From Leishmania mexicana MHOM/GT/2001/U1103 (lineage: Eukaryota; Euglenozoa; Kinetoplastea; Trypanosomatida; Trypanosomatidae), in assembly GCF_000234665.1 (NCBI RefSeq), contig NC_018338.1, positions 1 to 64,000 of the forward strand: a DNA stretch of 64,000 nucleotides. The letters are read 5' to 3'. Below the pieces are notes generated by a model, which did not search any database, was not told the origin of the DNA, and worked only from the letters and a program-made list of their open reading frames with translations. The position numbers were made by a program, and so were the translations under genes. Every line of letters begins with the position of its first letter. Positions within the stretch are counted from its first letter, which is position 1. Shown here piece by piece: positions 10,272 through 21,283 of the stretch.

Positions 10272-10976
10272 CTATTGGTACAGAGAAAAATTAAGCTGCC
10301 GCACGATAGAGTGAACCGACTCCACAGTGCACGTGTGATAGCGGATACCTACGCTACCCGACACGCTGTGCTCCCGCAGAGGGGAGGCATCCCGCAGAGA
10401 CACAGTTCCATCGTCATCCTCATTGGTCTCAGTATTGCGCACATTTTCCTGCTCTGACGGTGGTGACTCGGTGCGCGTCGCCCAGTGAGCCAGATATCTA
10501 GGGATGTTTGAAGGACGCGGTGTGGGGGGGGACGGCGAGCGCACAGAGGCGCTGCGTGAGGCGTCTACTGGTGTGCGGTTGTGGGGTGCCGCACATGTGT
10601 GCATCGGTGGTGTGCCGGCGATCACGCTCAAGCTTGAGTCGGACGCGCAGGCCAGCTCCTCAAGCATGGTGCGCGGCCCTTCGGCGGATGCATTGAGTTG
10701 AGGAAAGACAGAGCGACGCGCCACAGAGGCGCTCTTTGTGTGAGAGCTGACTACAGCAGCCTTTTCCGGAGCCTCGTCGAGGGCACCTTCCTTCAGTGAC
10801 CGGTGAGTAGAGGAGGGACGGGCCGTTGAGGAAGACGCACCCCGCACGTGTGACGCGCGTAACCGTTTCTCCGCGGCAGAAATTGCGATGGAGGCTGCGT
10901 ACGCAACGGGGTCGAACACCTCCGCCGCTTTCGGACAGCTGCGGGCCGCCCGCGTTTGCTTCTTCTGATGCAGCAT
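10272..10976 (-). CDS. Unrecognised 234-aa low-complexity protein
   Basis: I do not recognise a family. From ATG 10976 (MLHQKKQTRAARSCPK) the product is basic and rich in Ala, Ser, Arg and Pro, and mostly looks disordered. There is a proline/serine block around RSPSPPTPRPSNIP and a short acidic run NEDDDG near residue 195. No membrane segment, signal peptide or catalytic motif is visible. The frame continues upstream to another ATG at 11111 (MFASSFFTFISL), but that extension has the composition of spacer sequence, so 10976 is preferred. It sits in the same polycistronic direction as its neighbours. The length of the open frame and coding-type base use support a real gene. Confidence 0.55.
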   Translation of the reverse strand: MLHQKKQTRAARSCPKAAEVFDPVAYAASIAISAAEKRLRASHVRGASSSTARPSSTHRSLKEGALDEAPEKAAVVSSHTKSASVARRSVFPQLNASAEGPRTMLEELACASDSSLSVIAGTPPMHTCAAPHNRTPVDASRSASVRSPSPPTPRPSNIPRYLAHWATRTESPPSEQENVRNTETNEDDDGTVSLRDASPLREHSVSGSVGIRYHTCTVESVHSIVRQLNFSLYQ

Positions 10977-11767
10977 CGCTGCAGCACCCCGCACACGCCG
11001 ACGCTCACACCGTGCAACCCTCACGTGTGCCGGAGGAGGAGGAGACACCAATGTCGTACAGTGCAGACACCCATTCAGCGAAATAAACGTAAAAAAGGAG
11101 GAAGCGAACAACAGTAGAGAGACATTAGCGTGACGGTCCCGCTATACCGGCAGTACATGGAGTAGACTAAAGCATGCTGCGCCGATCAAGCTGCACCACA
11201 GTGTCACATTGTGAGCCAGGTCTGAGGAGAGAGCGAGGGAGACATAATGATTCAGCGGCCTACGGTGGAGAATGCACAACGCATGCAAAAAAAAAAACAC
11301 AATGAACACACCACAAAGAGGTCCTCTCCCGATTAGTGTCCCCTTTGTATGCCATACAGACTGATGTCTCCTTTTGAGAGCATGCATCTTCTCTTTTCTT
11401 TTTGCACCATAACGAAACGGAAAGATGGCACATACGCGTGCCCTTGGCCGGAGGCCGGCTGTTTGGTCTTGTGTAGTGATGTAGAATACACGGAGAGCAC
11501 GGGCGGTACACACGCACACATCGACAGAAGGGGATCGATCTGCCCTGCATGGCAAAGAAGACGCAAACAGGTCAAAAGGAAAAGGGGGCAAAGAGAAAAA
11601 AGTCGTGAGCAGGATGAGAAGGTGGAGGAAGGGAGGAAGTCGCTTTACATGCACCGTCCAGAGTCACAGCCGGAAGAAGTGGAACAGACTCTTTCTCACC
11701 CATACCTCTTGCGCTATTATACATGCAACACATTTACCAATAAGAAAGTCGCTTTGTCGACTCTCTG
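10977..11767. other. Spacer
   Basis: About 0.8 kb, purine-rich on the plus strand, with a poly-A run near 11287. It holds the upstream flank of the 234-aa gene and the presumed 3' UTR of the coiled-coil gene at 11768. No gene is seen. Confidence 0.4.
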
Positions 11768-13780
11768 CTACGCGAGATGCTGAGCCTCTTTGAGTACCCT
11801 CAGCTGCTCGCCTTCTGCGCATCGCACCAGGCCTGCCTCGTACTGCGACCATCGCTTGCGTTCCATTGAGACACCGTCTTGGGCGCACAGCAAGACTTCG
11901 TTTCTGCGCTGTCGCTCCGTCTCGTGTGCGGCGCGGTGGGCATCACGCTTGGCTTGGAGTCGGGTTTCCAGTTTTTCGTGGAACTGCGCCATTCGCGCCG
12001 TCTCCACTTGAATCCGCTCCGCCTCCACTGCCGCCCTGTGGGCCATGCGCTGCGCCAGGTTTGCCTGACGGATTCGTCGCTTCTTCTCGCGCTCACGAAT
12101 GCACTCGCGCTCAAGACGTTCATGTTTCTCCTGTGTGCGGCTGCGTACCTCAGCCACCCGTTGCCGCCGTGACTCCTCAGCGGTCGCAACCTCTTCGCAG
12201 AGGCGCTCCAGCGCGTCACGGAGCTCGGCCTGCGACATGCGGCCTAAGGCGGCGTCGACCTCTCCATCCGCCCAGGCCCGGCGCCTCTCAGTTCCCATCG
12301 CGGCGTGCTTCTCCCGCAGCCGTTCGCGCAGCAAATGAATCTCCTGAATCAACAAGACCTGGTGCGTTCGTCGGTGCTCCTCCGCCTCCTGCGCAGCAGC
12401 GCGTAGCTGCTCCGACTCATCCTTCACCTGAGCCGCCAGGGCGCATTTCTCTGCCGCAACCTTCTCGACCGCAGCAGCGCAGTTGCGAGAGAGATTGCTG
12501 CGCAGTTGCTGAACATGCTCCTCATGCTCGCGGAGCGCGTGCTCCTGCTCCCGCCTATTGGCCTGCATCTCCGCATGGTACTGCACCCTCATCCTCTGAA
12601 TCTGTCGCCGGCGCGCCTGCATCGTTTGCTCACGCTGGGCTCGTGCTCGGTCTGAAGCCTCAATGGCGCAAAGGTGGCGCCGCAGTACCTCCATCTGACG
12701 CCGCCGCTCCTCCTCTTCTAGTTGAGCCTGCCGCCACAGGTCAAACTCCGTCGAATCGTGCACCGTCACCTCCAGCTCACGCAGCGCCCTTTCCGCGTTG
12801 TCCCGCTGACGTTCTTGCGCGCGCCTCTCTCGCCAGAGCGCCGCCACGGTGGTGGGCACCGACTTCGATGTGGAGAGCATGGTGCGCAGCTGTGCAGGTG
12901 GCAGACGCGCTCCCCCTTGTGCTGTGTTTTGATCCGCACTGGTCGAGCACTCCGCCGCTTTTTCAGAGTGGGCGGCAGAGACAGCCGCCTCGCGCTGATG
13001 AAAGGAGAATCCGACAGGCGTCGTTGGCTCCCTCTTCAGCGGAGCGTTTGCCGGGGCTGGGCTGGACTTGATGCGCGGCAGGCGCGGCTCTGGCACTGTG
13101 AAGACCATTTCACGCACCTCGTTCGGAGGCAAACGCGAACCGGCTAGCGGCCGCAGCGGCACCGCAGATGAAGAGGGAGGAAGGGTGAGGTGTGTGCTGT
13201 CTAGAGCAGCGGTCTCCTCTGTCGCAGGGCACGCCACCGCTGTTCCAGACTTGGATGGTTGTCGGTGAAACCACTCCAAGACGTCATGCGTCGCGTCGTC
13301 GGCGACCGAAGATAGAGAGGCTAGAACGTGGCGCTGAATGAAGGAGTCATCGTAGACGGCTCGCCACAGCGGAACTGCGTAGCGCGACACAGACTCACTG
13401 AATAAGAGAAACTCCACGAACTCGCAGAGGCGAGGCGTCGGCATGCTACTCTCAAACATCTCACGAACAGTCGCGCCGCCAAGCGCGCGGTACTGAAAGA
13501 TGAGGAGATATGCAACAAGATACATGGATGGTCGGTAGGTACTGTTGCGCTTGTAGCAGTCTCGATACCCCTGAAAAGCGCCTTCGCACAGAGCCGCAAA
13601 CCTCGAAAGGTTGAAGGCGCAGTTGCGGACAAACGTGGTTTCTTCGCTGCTCAGGTGTGGGTAGCGTAACAGTACACCCGCCACGGTGTCCTCCACAGCA
13701 GTTTCCGCTCCGCTGCCCGCTTGCTTCGCGGAACACTCCGCGGCACGGAGCAGTGCGCCCCAGACCTCTTTGACCTGCAT
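11768..13780 (-). CDS. Coiled-coil protein, CFAP99-like
   Basis: From ATG 13780 (MQVKEVWG) the product is 670 aa. Residues about 1-170 form a helical, non-coiled N-terminal domain that includes TYRPSMYLVAYLLIFQYRALGG. This is followed by a Pro/Ser-rich linker and then about 340 residues of Arg/Glu/Gln/Ala-rich coiled coil. A single N-terminal helical domain followed by a long basic-acidic coiled coil ending near an AHRAAVEAERIQVE-type segment resembles cilia- and flagella-associated protein 99, an axonemal protein. This assignment is from pattern memory only. The open frame extends 11 codons upstream of ATG 13780 without another ATG. Confidence 0.6.
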   Translation of the reverse strand: MQVKEVWGALLRAAECSAKQAGSGAETAVEDTVAGVLLRYPHLSSEETTFVRNCAFNLSRFAALCEGAFQGYRDCYKRNSTYRPSMYLVAYLLIFQYRALGGATVREMFESSMPTPRLCEFVEFLLFSESVSRYAVPLWRAVYDDSFIQRHVLASLSSVADDATHDVLEWFHRQPSKSGTAVACPATEETAALDSTHLTLPPSSSAVPLRPLAGSRLPPNEVREMVFTVPEPRLPRIKSSPAPANAPLKREPTTPVGFSFHQREAAVSAAHSEKAAECSTSADQNTAQGGARLPPAQLRTMLSTSKSVPTTVAALWRERRAQERQRDNAERALRELEVTVHDSTEFDLWRQAQLEEEERRRQMEVLRRHLCAIEASDRARAQREQTMQARRRQIQRMRVQYHAEMQANRREQEHALREHEEHVQQLRSNLSRNCAAAVEKVAAEKCALAAQVKDESEQLRAAAQEAEEHRRTHQVLLIQEIHLLRERLREKHAAMGTERRRAWADGEVDAALGRMSQAELRDALERLCEEVATAEESRRQRVAEVRSRTQEKHERLERECIREREKKRRIRQANLAQRMAHRAAVEAERIQVETARMAQFHEKLETRLQAKRDAHRAAHETERQRRNEVLLCAQDGVSMERKRWSQYEAGLVRCAEGEQLRVLKEAQHLA

Positions 13781-14722
13781 AAAGTGGAAAGACTGCGAGT
13801 AGTGAAGGGCCAAAACGGGGTTGAGAAGTGATGTGTGCTTTGAGCAAAAGCAAGGAAAATGGCGAGTAAAACGGAAGAGGGGGAAAGTGTAGCGGATGCT
13901 GCTCTATCGTGGGTACAAGGAGGGGCGTGCTCTACGAAAGTGCTGTGAGTAGGCGCCCCGTTGCTGAAGCGCCATGCGCCTCTCTCAGTACATGCTGTGA
14001 CCACTCATGCAAAGGGTGAAAGAATGGAGAAGGAATAAAACAAAAAGGTGATCCCATGTGCAAGAGAGCGCAGCGAGGTTGAGAGTCGTGCACAAGTGTA
14101 CGCGCCTGCTCGGAGGGCCCACTGTACCCACTGGCACCTTTGAATCACCTTCAATAATCATGGGGCAGCGGCAGCGAAAGAAGGGAGGTGGCAAGAGACA
14201 GTCCCGCGTACCTTGCCTGCCCCGTCTTTTATTTGTTCGTCCCTCATCGCGCAACTGAAAAGTTGGCGGACTTGGGGGTGTGAGTGTGGGTGAAAAACTT
14301 GTGACGGGTGACGGTAGTAAGTGTTATCCTATATAATCAAGTAAACAGCGTGTGGAACTAGCGTGCGGCAACAAGGCCGCAGCGGCTGGGGAAGTAAAGG
14401 GGAGTAAATGAATGCGCACCTGATGCGTGCACTCACACATACGGCGGTGCCGTAAAGAAGGGAGGTGTGCGTGCTGTAGGAAATCGAGAAGGCGGCGCAC
14501 ATGTCGCAGCAGCAGGCGACACAGTGCTACTTGCTTGATGCGCCCCACTGCGCGACTATTACTCCTCCTGCGCAGATCGAGCGGTGACCCTGTGCGCTGC
14601 TGGGCACGCGGAAGCGGGCAGGGGTCAGTGAACAAGCGCAACGGGATGTAGGGAAGTAAAAGAAGGCAGAGCTGGTCAATGTGCGTCAACACCGCATCCA
14701 TTCTCTTTGTGAAGCTGCACGA
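13781..14722. other. Spacer
   Basis: About 0.94 kb between prohibitin and the CFAP99-like gene. Nothing beyond presumed UTR sequence is seen. Confidence 0.4.
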
Positions 14723-15640
14723 TTACTTCGTCCCGGAATGATCGATTTTGAGGTCCTTGACGTTGACGTAGAGCGAGTCACTATCGAGGTAGTAGCGACC
14801 GTTGCCATGATCACGAAGCGTTTTGGCAATCGTGCGAGCCGCCTCCAGCCCGCGCAGCTCCAGGAAGGCGGGGTTGCGCTTCACTGCGTTACCAACGAGT
14901 GTGGCGGCTTCAGCCTCACCCTGCGCCAGCAGAATGGCCGCCTGCTTCTCCTGCTCTGCCTGCTCCACCCGGAACTTGGCCCGCTCAGCCATCTGCTGCG
15001 CCACCTGCTTTGCTTCCACAGCGTTGGTATACTCCTTTCCAAAGCTCATCTGAGTGATCGAGACGTCGGTGATATCAATGTTGAAACGCTTCGCCCTCTC
15101 AGCCAGCATTACACCGATGCGGTGGCTCACCTCGGGACGCTTGATGAGAAGGTCAGAGGCGTTGAATTGCGCAATAACAGCGCGAATGATCTCATTAATG
15201 AGCGAGGGAAGAACCGTCTCCGCGTAGTTGACGCCGATGTGACGATAAATGTGGTACAGATTCTCGACGTTGGGCTGGTAAAGCACGCGCACGGCCATGT
15301 TTACCGTCTGCAAGTCACGGCTACCGCTCGCTGTAGGCACCTCGATAGGCTTGTTGCGGATGTCAAAGACAACAGGCGTTTCTAGAAATGGAATCGCGAA
15401 GTTGGCACCTTCGCCGTAGGTGCGGTTGTAAAGGCCGGTGATGCAGTTGAACTTGACGGCGCGGAAGCCGCCGGGCACAAAGAAGACTGACTTGTAGAGG
15501 GCATAGATGGAGACGCAGCCAACACCGACCAGGGCCGACATGCCAATAATGTTGCCAAAGCCACCGTACGCGTTCATCTTCTTCCGCGCCTCGGCCGCCA
15601 TCTTGGAGAAATCTGGCTGTGGTGGTACCTTTGGGGGCAT
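14723..15640 (-). CDS. PHB2: Prohibitin 2
   Basis: Subunit of the ring-shaped prohibitin complex of the mitochondrial inner membrane, which scaffolds proteases and respiratory complexes. It is 305 aa from ATG 15640, normal for PHB2. An N-terminal hydrophobic anchor lies at about 28-52 (NIIGMSALVGVGCVSIYALY). The SPFH/band-7 domain follows: GGFRAVKFNCITGL, YGEGANFAIPFLETPVVFDIR, LQTVNMAVRVLYQP, LPSLINEIIRAVIAQFNASDLL. A C-terminal coiled coil includes FRVEQAEQEKQAAILLAQGEAEAA. The longer N-terminus ahead of the anchor and the VEQAEQEK segment favour PHB2 over PHB1. Confidence 0.93.
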   Translation of the reverse strand: MPPKVPPQPDFSKMAAEARKKMNAYGGFGNIIGMSALVGVGCVSIYALYKSVFFVPGGFRAVKFNCITGLYNRTYGEGANFAIPFLETPVVFDIRNKPIEVPTASGSRDLQTVNMAVRVLYQPNVENLYHIYRHIGVNYAETVLPSLINEIIRAVIAQFNASDLLIKRPEVSHRIGVMLAERAKRFNIDITDVSITQMSFGKEYTNAVEAKQVAQQMAERAKFRVEQAEQEKQAAILLAQGEAEAATLVGNAVKRNPAFLELRGLEAARTIAKTLRDHGNGRYYLDSDSLYVNVKDLKIDHSGTK

Positions 15641-16627
15641 CTTTATGCGAGGTAGTGGTGTTCCGTATTAGCACAGGAAATGTGAACAAGAGAAGAGACG
15701 GTAAATCGCCAAAGGAAAACGTGCTAGCGGCTGCTCAACACGAGCGACGACGATACTACTAGTGAAAAAAAAAACTACCGGCGTTGTGCTGTTGCGGACT
15801 CCACCACAGGTGTGTGCGTGCGGAAGGACGAGGGAGAGCAAGCGAGAGATGAAGGAGGTTTCCAAGAAAGACAGAGAAGGAAAGGGGTGGTGAGCGCCGG
15901 GGCACTGGAAAACGGCAGACAGCAGACGACACAGGAAGCATGAAAAGTGGCAAAACGATTGATGATCGCCAGCGAGCCGGCAACGATGAACGTGAAAGTG
16001 GAAAAAAACGGGCAGTGATTCCACCAGCGTGGCTCGCCGTACTGCAACAACTCCCGTGAGAATCACACCTCTCTCGGCCAGGAACTTCATCTTCTTTACC
16101 AGTGCTTGACCGAAAACGGTGGAGAGATGCCGCTGTCTCTCCGCGTTCATATGTGTGCGCCACAGAGGTCAAGGGAAGAGGCGGGGAAAAAGAGCGCCAC
16201 GGACGCGGAAACGACGGCACTGGCGCTTTCGTTCGCTTGCTTGCCTCGTGTCTGCCATGTTCTCTGCTGGAAGTCTGTGGATGTGCTCGAAGAGTCATCA
16301 CACCATCATTATTCGCTGATCCATGGCCGCCGCGCGAACACTGCCCAAAAGCAACAGAGTACAAGGTCAAGGGTTAAGCTGGACAGAACGCTGGAGGCGC
16401 GACTCTGCCTCTCCTGGTCACCGCTGTGGAATGAGGCAGCCTTTCGCTACAGAAGAGGGGAGTGTGGGAAGCAGGGGGTGAAGAGAATAGAAAAGCAGAA
16501 AGCAAGCACGCAAATCATTTCAACAATGAGTAGCAGGTTGCATGCACGAGAGCCCCATACGAGACACCAGCCAACGCGCACATCACATACGTGTTGTGCT
16601 CACTTAACTGCGGTAGCTCGCGTGCCA
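15641..16627. other. Spacer
   Basis: About 1 kb, plus-strand purine-rich around the start of the prohibitin gene. No gene or RNA gene is recognised. Confidence 0.4.
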
Positions 16628-18367
16628 TCACGTCTGTGAGGAAGAGATCCTTTCGCTCAAAGACGTCGCATGGACATCGGACTGGAGAGAGCTAAAACCC
16701 AAGTCGATGCCGAGATCTACGAAGCGATGCCGACCGCCGAGGATGATCGCGGCAATGATGAGCTTGCAAAAGGTGTCAGTGAAACCGACAAATGACACAT
16801 TCGAATCGGGCAGCGACAGCGACAGCCCGCATCCAGCGTAAGCGCTGATGACTTCAAATAAGGTGCGCGTCATAATGTCAAAACGACTCTTGACCAGCTG
16901 CACCCGAAGCTCGGCCTCTTCTGCAAAGAGCATCATCACCATTCCAGTGAACAGCCAGAAGAGACGCGATGTGAGAAGGCGGACGACCGAGGTGCGGAAC
17001 ATTTGCCTCCACTTGCGGTACGTGCGATCGGTCGATATCGGGAGAGCAGGGAGGTACATGGCGAGGATGGTTACCGCTACATGAGCATTGCTGTACTCCA
17101 GCAGCGGCACAAAGGAGGCGGCGGCGAAGCGGACGGCAGCGGCCTGGCAGAGAGATAGGTATATTTTGTACGGCCACGTGTATCCGTGCAGCACCCCATC
17201 CCACTGCTCATACCAGAACGGGGCCGCTTGCATCAGGGTCAGGGCGCACCACGCACAGCCCAAAAAGACCGTTTCACTCGGACGAAAAAGAAACGGGTGA
17301 AAGGTGCCCGGCTCTTTAGACGTCATCGCCTCCCGAAATGCAGCGTCTATATTATGTAGGCAGTCCAAGGGAGAGTAAGAGTGGCGTGGCGAAGCGTGAA
17401 GCAAGGCCGCAGAGATGTCATCAGTTTCGCTGGCGCCCCTCTCCTCACCGTCGCTAGTGTCATCCAACGGCGAGCGGCAGAGCTCGACGCAGCCGCACAG
17501 AAGACCGGCAAGGCGGCGTACGACCCACACCGAGTACCACTCGCACAGCATAAAAAAGCGAAGCAAGACAGGGAAGGCGGTAAACCCGAGTGCGCACGCT
17601 GCTGTCACCAGGCCCGTCACAGCAGCGTCCGTCGCGTACGCCTCCATGGGTAAGAAGATGGAGCTATGGAATGCAGCGAGTGTCATGCAGAACACGTCAA
17701 AGACAGAAAGGTGTGAGACGTTGAGACTCCACAGCATCATCATGAGGGTACCGTTGACGACGAAGAAGTACACAAAGGGGGTGATGGCGCTCACGAGAGC
17801 AGCGTAGTGTAAGCGGCGCGCCTCAGCTCGCTTCTTCGCCCGTAATAACGCCTCCTGTGGTGTATCCTTCTCTTCGGGGTAAAAGACGTGCCGCACGCGG
17901 TGCAACATGAAGAGCCGCAGAAGAGGTTGAAAGCTGCTGGTGATCACAACACCTCCAGGTAGAAACAAAAAATGCCGGAAAAGTGTTGCACCGGAAGACC
18001 ATTCCCCTACGTCCACTGACTGCAGACCGCAGTTGCACACCGAGGATACGGCGACAAAGAAGGCGTCAACAGTTGCGAGGTGAGGGACCATGGCGAGCAG
18101 ACCAAGAAACCCAATCAAAACCCATGTGCAGATGTACACAAAATGGCAAAAGAGGTACCATTTCTTGAAGAAATCGAGCTCCTCAATGAGGTGCCGCTGG
18201 TCTGCAGTGAGAGGCAGAAGCACAGGTGCCTCAAACAAGAGCTGAGAGGTGCGGGAGTGGTCATCTCTGGGATCCGTGGGAAGCGGCGTCAGTGGCGGCT
18301 GCTCACCTCCATCAAAGGGGAGCGCCTGACGGTGGAGTGCGGCAGGTACACCAGCACCAGATGGCAT
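16628..18367 (-). CDS. TRK/KtrB-type potassium (cation) transporter
   Basis: Multi-pass membrane protein of the Trk/Ktr/HKT superfamily, which moves K+ or Na+ across the plasma membrane. It is 579 aa from ATG 18367 with about 8-10 hydrophobic segments. Pore-loop-like stretches with a central glycine are VDAFFVAVSSVCNCGLQSVD, a middle repeat near SVFDVFCMTLAAFHSS, and FEVISAYAGCGLSLSLPDS. The end LIIAAIILGGRHRFVDLGID corresponds to the GRHRGLP-type block of fungal and plant TRK/HKT proteins. The SAYAGCGLSLS loop is close to the S-A-Y/F-G-T-V-G-L-S-L-G pore of the family. Ion choice cannot be read from the sequence. A loop between about 290 and 350 is polar and probably cytosolic. Confidence 0.8.
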   Translation of the reverse strand: MPSGAGVPAALHRQALPFDGGEQPPLTPLPTDPRDDHSRTSQLLFEAPVLLPLTADQRHLIEELDFFKKWYLFCHFVYICTWVLIGFLGLLAMVPHLATVDAFFVAVSSVCNCGLQSVDVGEWSSGATLFRHFLFLPGGVVITSSFQPLLRLFMLHRVRHVFYPEEKDTPQEALLRAKKRAEARRLHYAALVSAITPFVYFFVVNGTLMMMLWSLNVSHLSVFDVFCMTLAAFHSSIFLPMEAYATDAAVTGLVTAACALGFTAFPVLLRFFMLCEWYSVWVVRRLAGLLCGCVELCRSPLDDTSDGEERGASETDDISAALLHASPRHSYSPLDCLHNIDAAFREAMTSKEPGTFHPFLFRPSETVFLGCAWCALTLMQAAPFWYEQWDGVLHGYTWPYKIYLSLCQAAAVRFAAASFVPLLEYSNAHVAVTILAMYLPALPISTDRTYRKWRQMFRTSVVRLLTSRLFWLFTGMVMMLFAEEAELRVQLVKSRFDIMTRTLFEVISAYAGCGLSLSLPDSNVSFVGFTDTFCKLIIAAIILGGRHRFVDLGIDLGFSSLQSDVHATSLSERISSSQT

Positions 18368-19297
18368 AATTCGGACGGGAAAGACAAGGAAGGCTAGGCA
18401 AATGCAACACTACCGAGGTGATCGTAGCGGTTGTTGGCGGATGGTTATGTCTCGCCGGAGCAAAAGAGAGGCCCTGCACCGCACCTCCTATCACTTCGTC
18501 TCAGCGGCTTCTGCGAGTTTCGGGGGTGCAGAGAAAAAAAAGTCCCGTGGACGCACAGGATAAGCGAGCGGACCGAAGCTAACGAAGCAAAGAAAAAGCC
18601 AAAAGTCGGAGAGGCAGCCGTCGTCGGAGGGGGAGGGAGCAGAGGAGAACGAGTAACAAAGCAGTCTCACTTAGCAACGCTCGATGCACTTGTTCGCTGG
18701 GATTGGTAGCAGTGCGAGAACGATGTGGAATCACTCTCGTATCGGACTACTCCTAGAAGCGCCCCACGAATAGGTGTGCTTTAGCGAAACTGCGCCACCA
18801 GTCTTTGCCCGTTTTTCGATTTATCGCCCTTTCCTCTCGCCCACCAGCCCATGCACCACGCCCCCCTCACCCCTCTCTTCACTTCTATGCCATCGCGTTC
18901 AGCAAATATGAATTTTGAGGAGCGGCGACTCCGTTTACGCAAAGGCCAGGAACTGCATTCTCCAGCAGCCTGCGTCGTGAGTGGTACTGAGCACAACGTC
19001 GGTGACAGAAATGAGAGGGGGCTTTTCCTGTGAGTTGGAGACATCTGCATTGTGTGTGTGTTGTCTTTGTGGCTGTATACCGCAAATGCATGCAATGCGA
19101 CTTATGCCTTGTTGTTGGACTCCATCGTAGTGTACATCAAAAGCGTTCCACCATTCTCGATTTTGTTTGAGTGGGATGGGAAAAGAAGTAAAAACACCGC
19201 AGCACCCTCGCTAAGAAGGAGAGAGGTGGCACTGTGTAGTCACGCGCCACACGCTACTTCACATTGTCTCTCACAGCGTTGCCTCCGCGTGCCACGG
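18368..19297. other. Spacer
   Basis: About 0.93 kb between the transporter and the coiled-coil gene. Short open frames are present but nothing is supported as a gene. Confidence 0.4.
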
Positions 19298-20203
19298 CTA
19301 CACAGCTGGTGAGGTAGAAGGACGCTCCTCCATTAGAGAGCCGTACAGCTCGCACAACGACGGCAGCCGGTAGGCATCGCCGTACACACGCTTTTCCAGT
19401 GCAGTACCGCGCTGAGTCTTGGTGTGCGTAGAGCTGAGCATGCCGTCGCGCGCACGCGTCTCCTGCAAGTGGCGATGCGTGCGTCTCTGTGCGGCGAGCA
19501 TCCCATCCTCGACGTGTCTCAGCTGCGCCACGGTACACCGACGATGCCCTGCATGCTTCGCCTGCAGCGCAACCGCGCTGACATCATCCTTCTCTAGCGC
19601 TATATTTTCCCGCTTGAGCAACGCAGCTGCCTGACGAGTGATACGGTGTTCAAGCAAGCTGCCGCGACTGGACAAATAGGCGCCCAAAAGCTCTCTTTCT
19701 AGGCGCGCCGCATCGCGGCGGCGCTTGGCAGCCTCAGAAAAGCTGCCTTCCCACCTCAGCTCTGTCTCCTGCTGTTGCAGTACCAGCACCTCGCGGGGAA
19801 CAGCTATCGGCATGCTTTGCAGTTTCACAGTCTCGGAGGCCGCGAACCGGGAGAGCTCCTCCTCGTCCGCTCGGCGTCGTTCAGCTTGTGCGCGGAGAAG
19901 ACACTCAAAGTGTGCGCGCTTCTCTTGCGATGCGGCGCGCCGCTGCTGCAAGAGGCATTGACCTTCGGCTCGTTGCAGCGCATTCCACTGATGTGCACCG
20001 TCTCTTTCCAACTCCATGGCCGCCGCAGAGAATGCCATTTCGCGCTGAGCGCAATCGCTCTGCAGAAGCTCTTCAGCGAGCTCATACTTACCCATGCCGG
20101 CCAGTCTCCGCACGCGGCGGGGAGCACTTTCCCTCCCTAGCGACATCGCGGCTGTCGTGGGGCCGGAGCAAAGCTGTCGAGTCGTCGTCCCGGTCACTGT
20201 CAT
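19298..20203 (-). CDS. Unrecognised coiled-coil protein
   Basis: It is 301 aa from ATG 20203; a second in-frame ATG at 20146 (MSLGRESAPRR) is an equally possible start. The body is highly charged and helical, with long Arg/Glu/Ala/Gln-rich stretches such as ECLLRAQAERRRADEEELSR and ERELLGAYLSSRG, predicting coiled coil from about residue 35 to 250. No membrane segment, nucleotide-binding motif or signal peptide is visible. I cannot name a family. By composition a cytoskeletal or flagellar role is plausible, but this is only inference from the type of protein. Confidence 0.6.
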   Translation of the reverse strand: MTVTGTTTRQLCSGPTTAAMSLGRESAPRRVRRLAGMGKYELAEELLQSDCAQREMAFSAAAMELERDGAHQWNALQRAEGQCLLQQRRAASQEKRAHFECLLRAQAERRRADEEELSRFAASETVKLQSMPIAVPREVLVLQQQETELRWEGSFSEAAKRRRDAARLERELLGAYLSSRGSLLEHRITRQAAALLKRENIALEKDDVSAVALQAKHAGHRRCTVAQLRHVEDGMLAAQRRTHRHLQETRARDGMLSSTHTKTQRGTALEKRVYGDAYRLPSLCELYGSLMEERPSTSPAV

Positions 20204-21283
20204 CCCCCTTTCTCTCTCGACCACAATAACTCAGCAATGCGCCCTGCAACGACAGCGCTGCAGAGCCAGTCGTCAGTACAGTAGATAGATGGGTGTGTAA
20301 GTTGTCTCACAAAACCATGTACGCATAGGAGGCACAGCGAACGTGCAAACGGCAAAAGACGAAGAGAAGAAAGAAGCAGTGGCGAGGGAATGACGAGAAC
20401 AGTTGAAAAGATGGAAGACACTTGAGTACATGCCAAGCAGAAATTGGTTTCGGAATAGGGGAAAGTCGCCGCACCGTTCGGAGATGCTGACAGAGCATTT
20501 GAGCAGACTACACACACAAAAGTCACGTGATGAGCGCAGAGCAGAAAGGGGCGTCACGCCGCCTTCTCTCTTTGCTAAACTCTCAAAGGCACGTACGAGA
20601 CGCTGCATCAAGGGCCGGTGCATGTCACGGCGACATCGGAGTGAATATACATCGACTGCACTCACAATCCCATGAGGAAAAGTGCTTTGTGTGTGTGTGT
20701 GTGTGTGTGTGCGTGCGTGCAGATGCGGGGAGAGCACCTCTGCTCAGCAGCTGGCATTGGCTCCAGGCGGGCCCATTTGTGCACTTCTGCTGTCCTTCTC
20801 TCGTTTGCTTTTTTCTTGCATATTTGCATTCCTCTTGGTTCGATGGATTTTGCACTACTAATCACGCCACATGACAGAGAGTGAGCACGAGAAAGCGGTG
20901 GAGAGGTTGAAAGAGTAAAGGAGACGGACAGACATGATGGGAGTCTTCCCTACTTCGACAGTAGCACATACGCTTGAGTGTCCGTAATGAAAGTCCCGCG
21001 TGCCACATCAGACACATACGAAATAAATGCGACTGTGCCTTTCGGTGAAGCACCTTCCTTACCTCGCCGGCTACCACCTCTTACTCAAACAGCGTACACG
21101 CGCCATCAAGTGTACTTAACTTCCTATGGTAAAAAAGAAACAAAACACGCCGGGGAGAGGAGAGGATAAAGAAAGAGTGGGGGACATACATGAACACGGG
21201 CACGGCCACCGCTCTCCCACACATACGCCCCCTCCTTTCCCTGACGGTACGGCCCATGAGGTTCAAAGCGCGCACGTGCACGC
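20204..21283. other. Spacer with GT microsatellite
   Basis: About 1.08 kb, purine-rich plus strand, with a GT tract at 20689-20711. No gene is seen. Confidence 0.4.
20689..20711. repeat. (TG)n dinucleotide repeat
   Basis: About 11 uninterrupted TG units on the plus strand, followed by GCGTGCGTGC. Confidence 0.9.

Noticed and set aside
11866..13071. 401-codon plus-strand open frame, proline/alanine-rich
   Set aside because: Antisense shadow of the CFAP99-like coiled-coil gene, with composition typical of such shadows.
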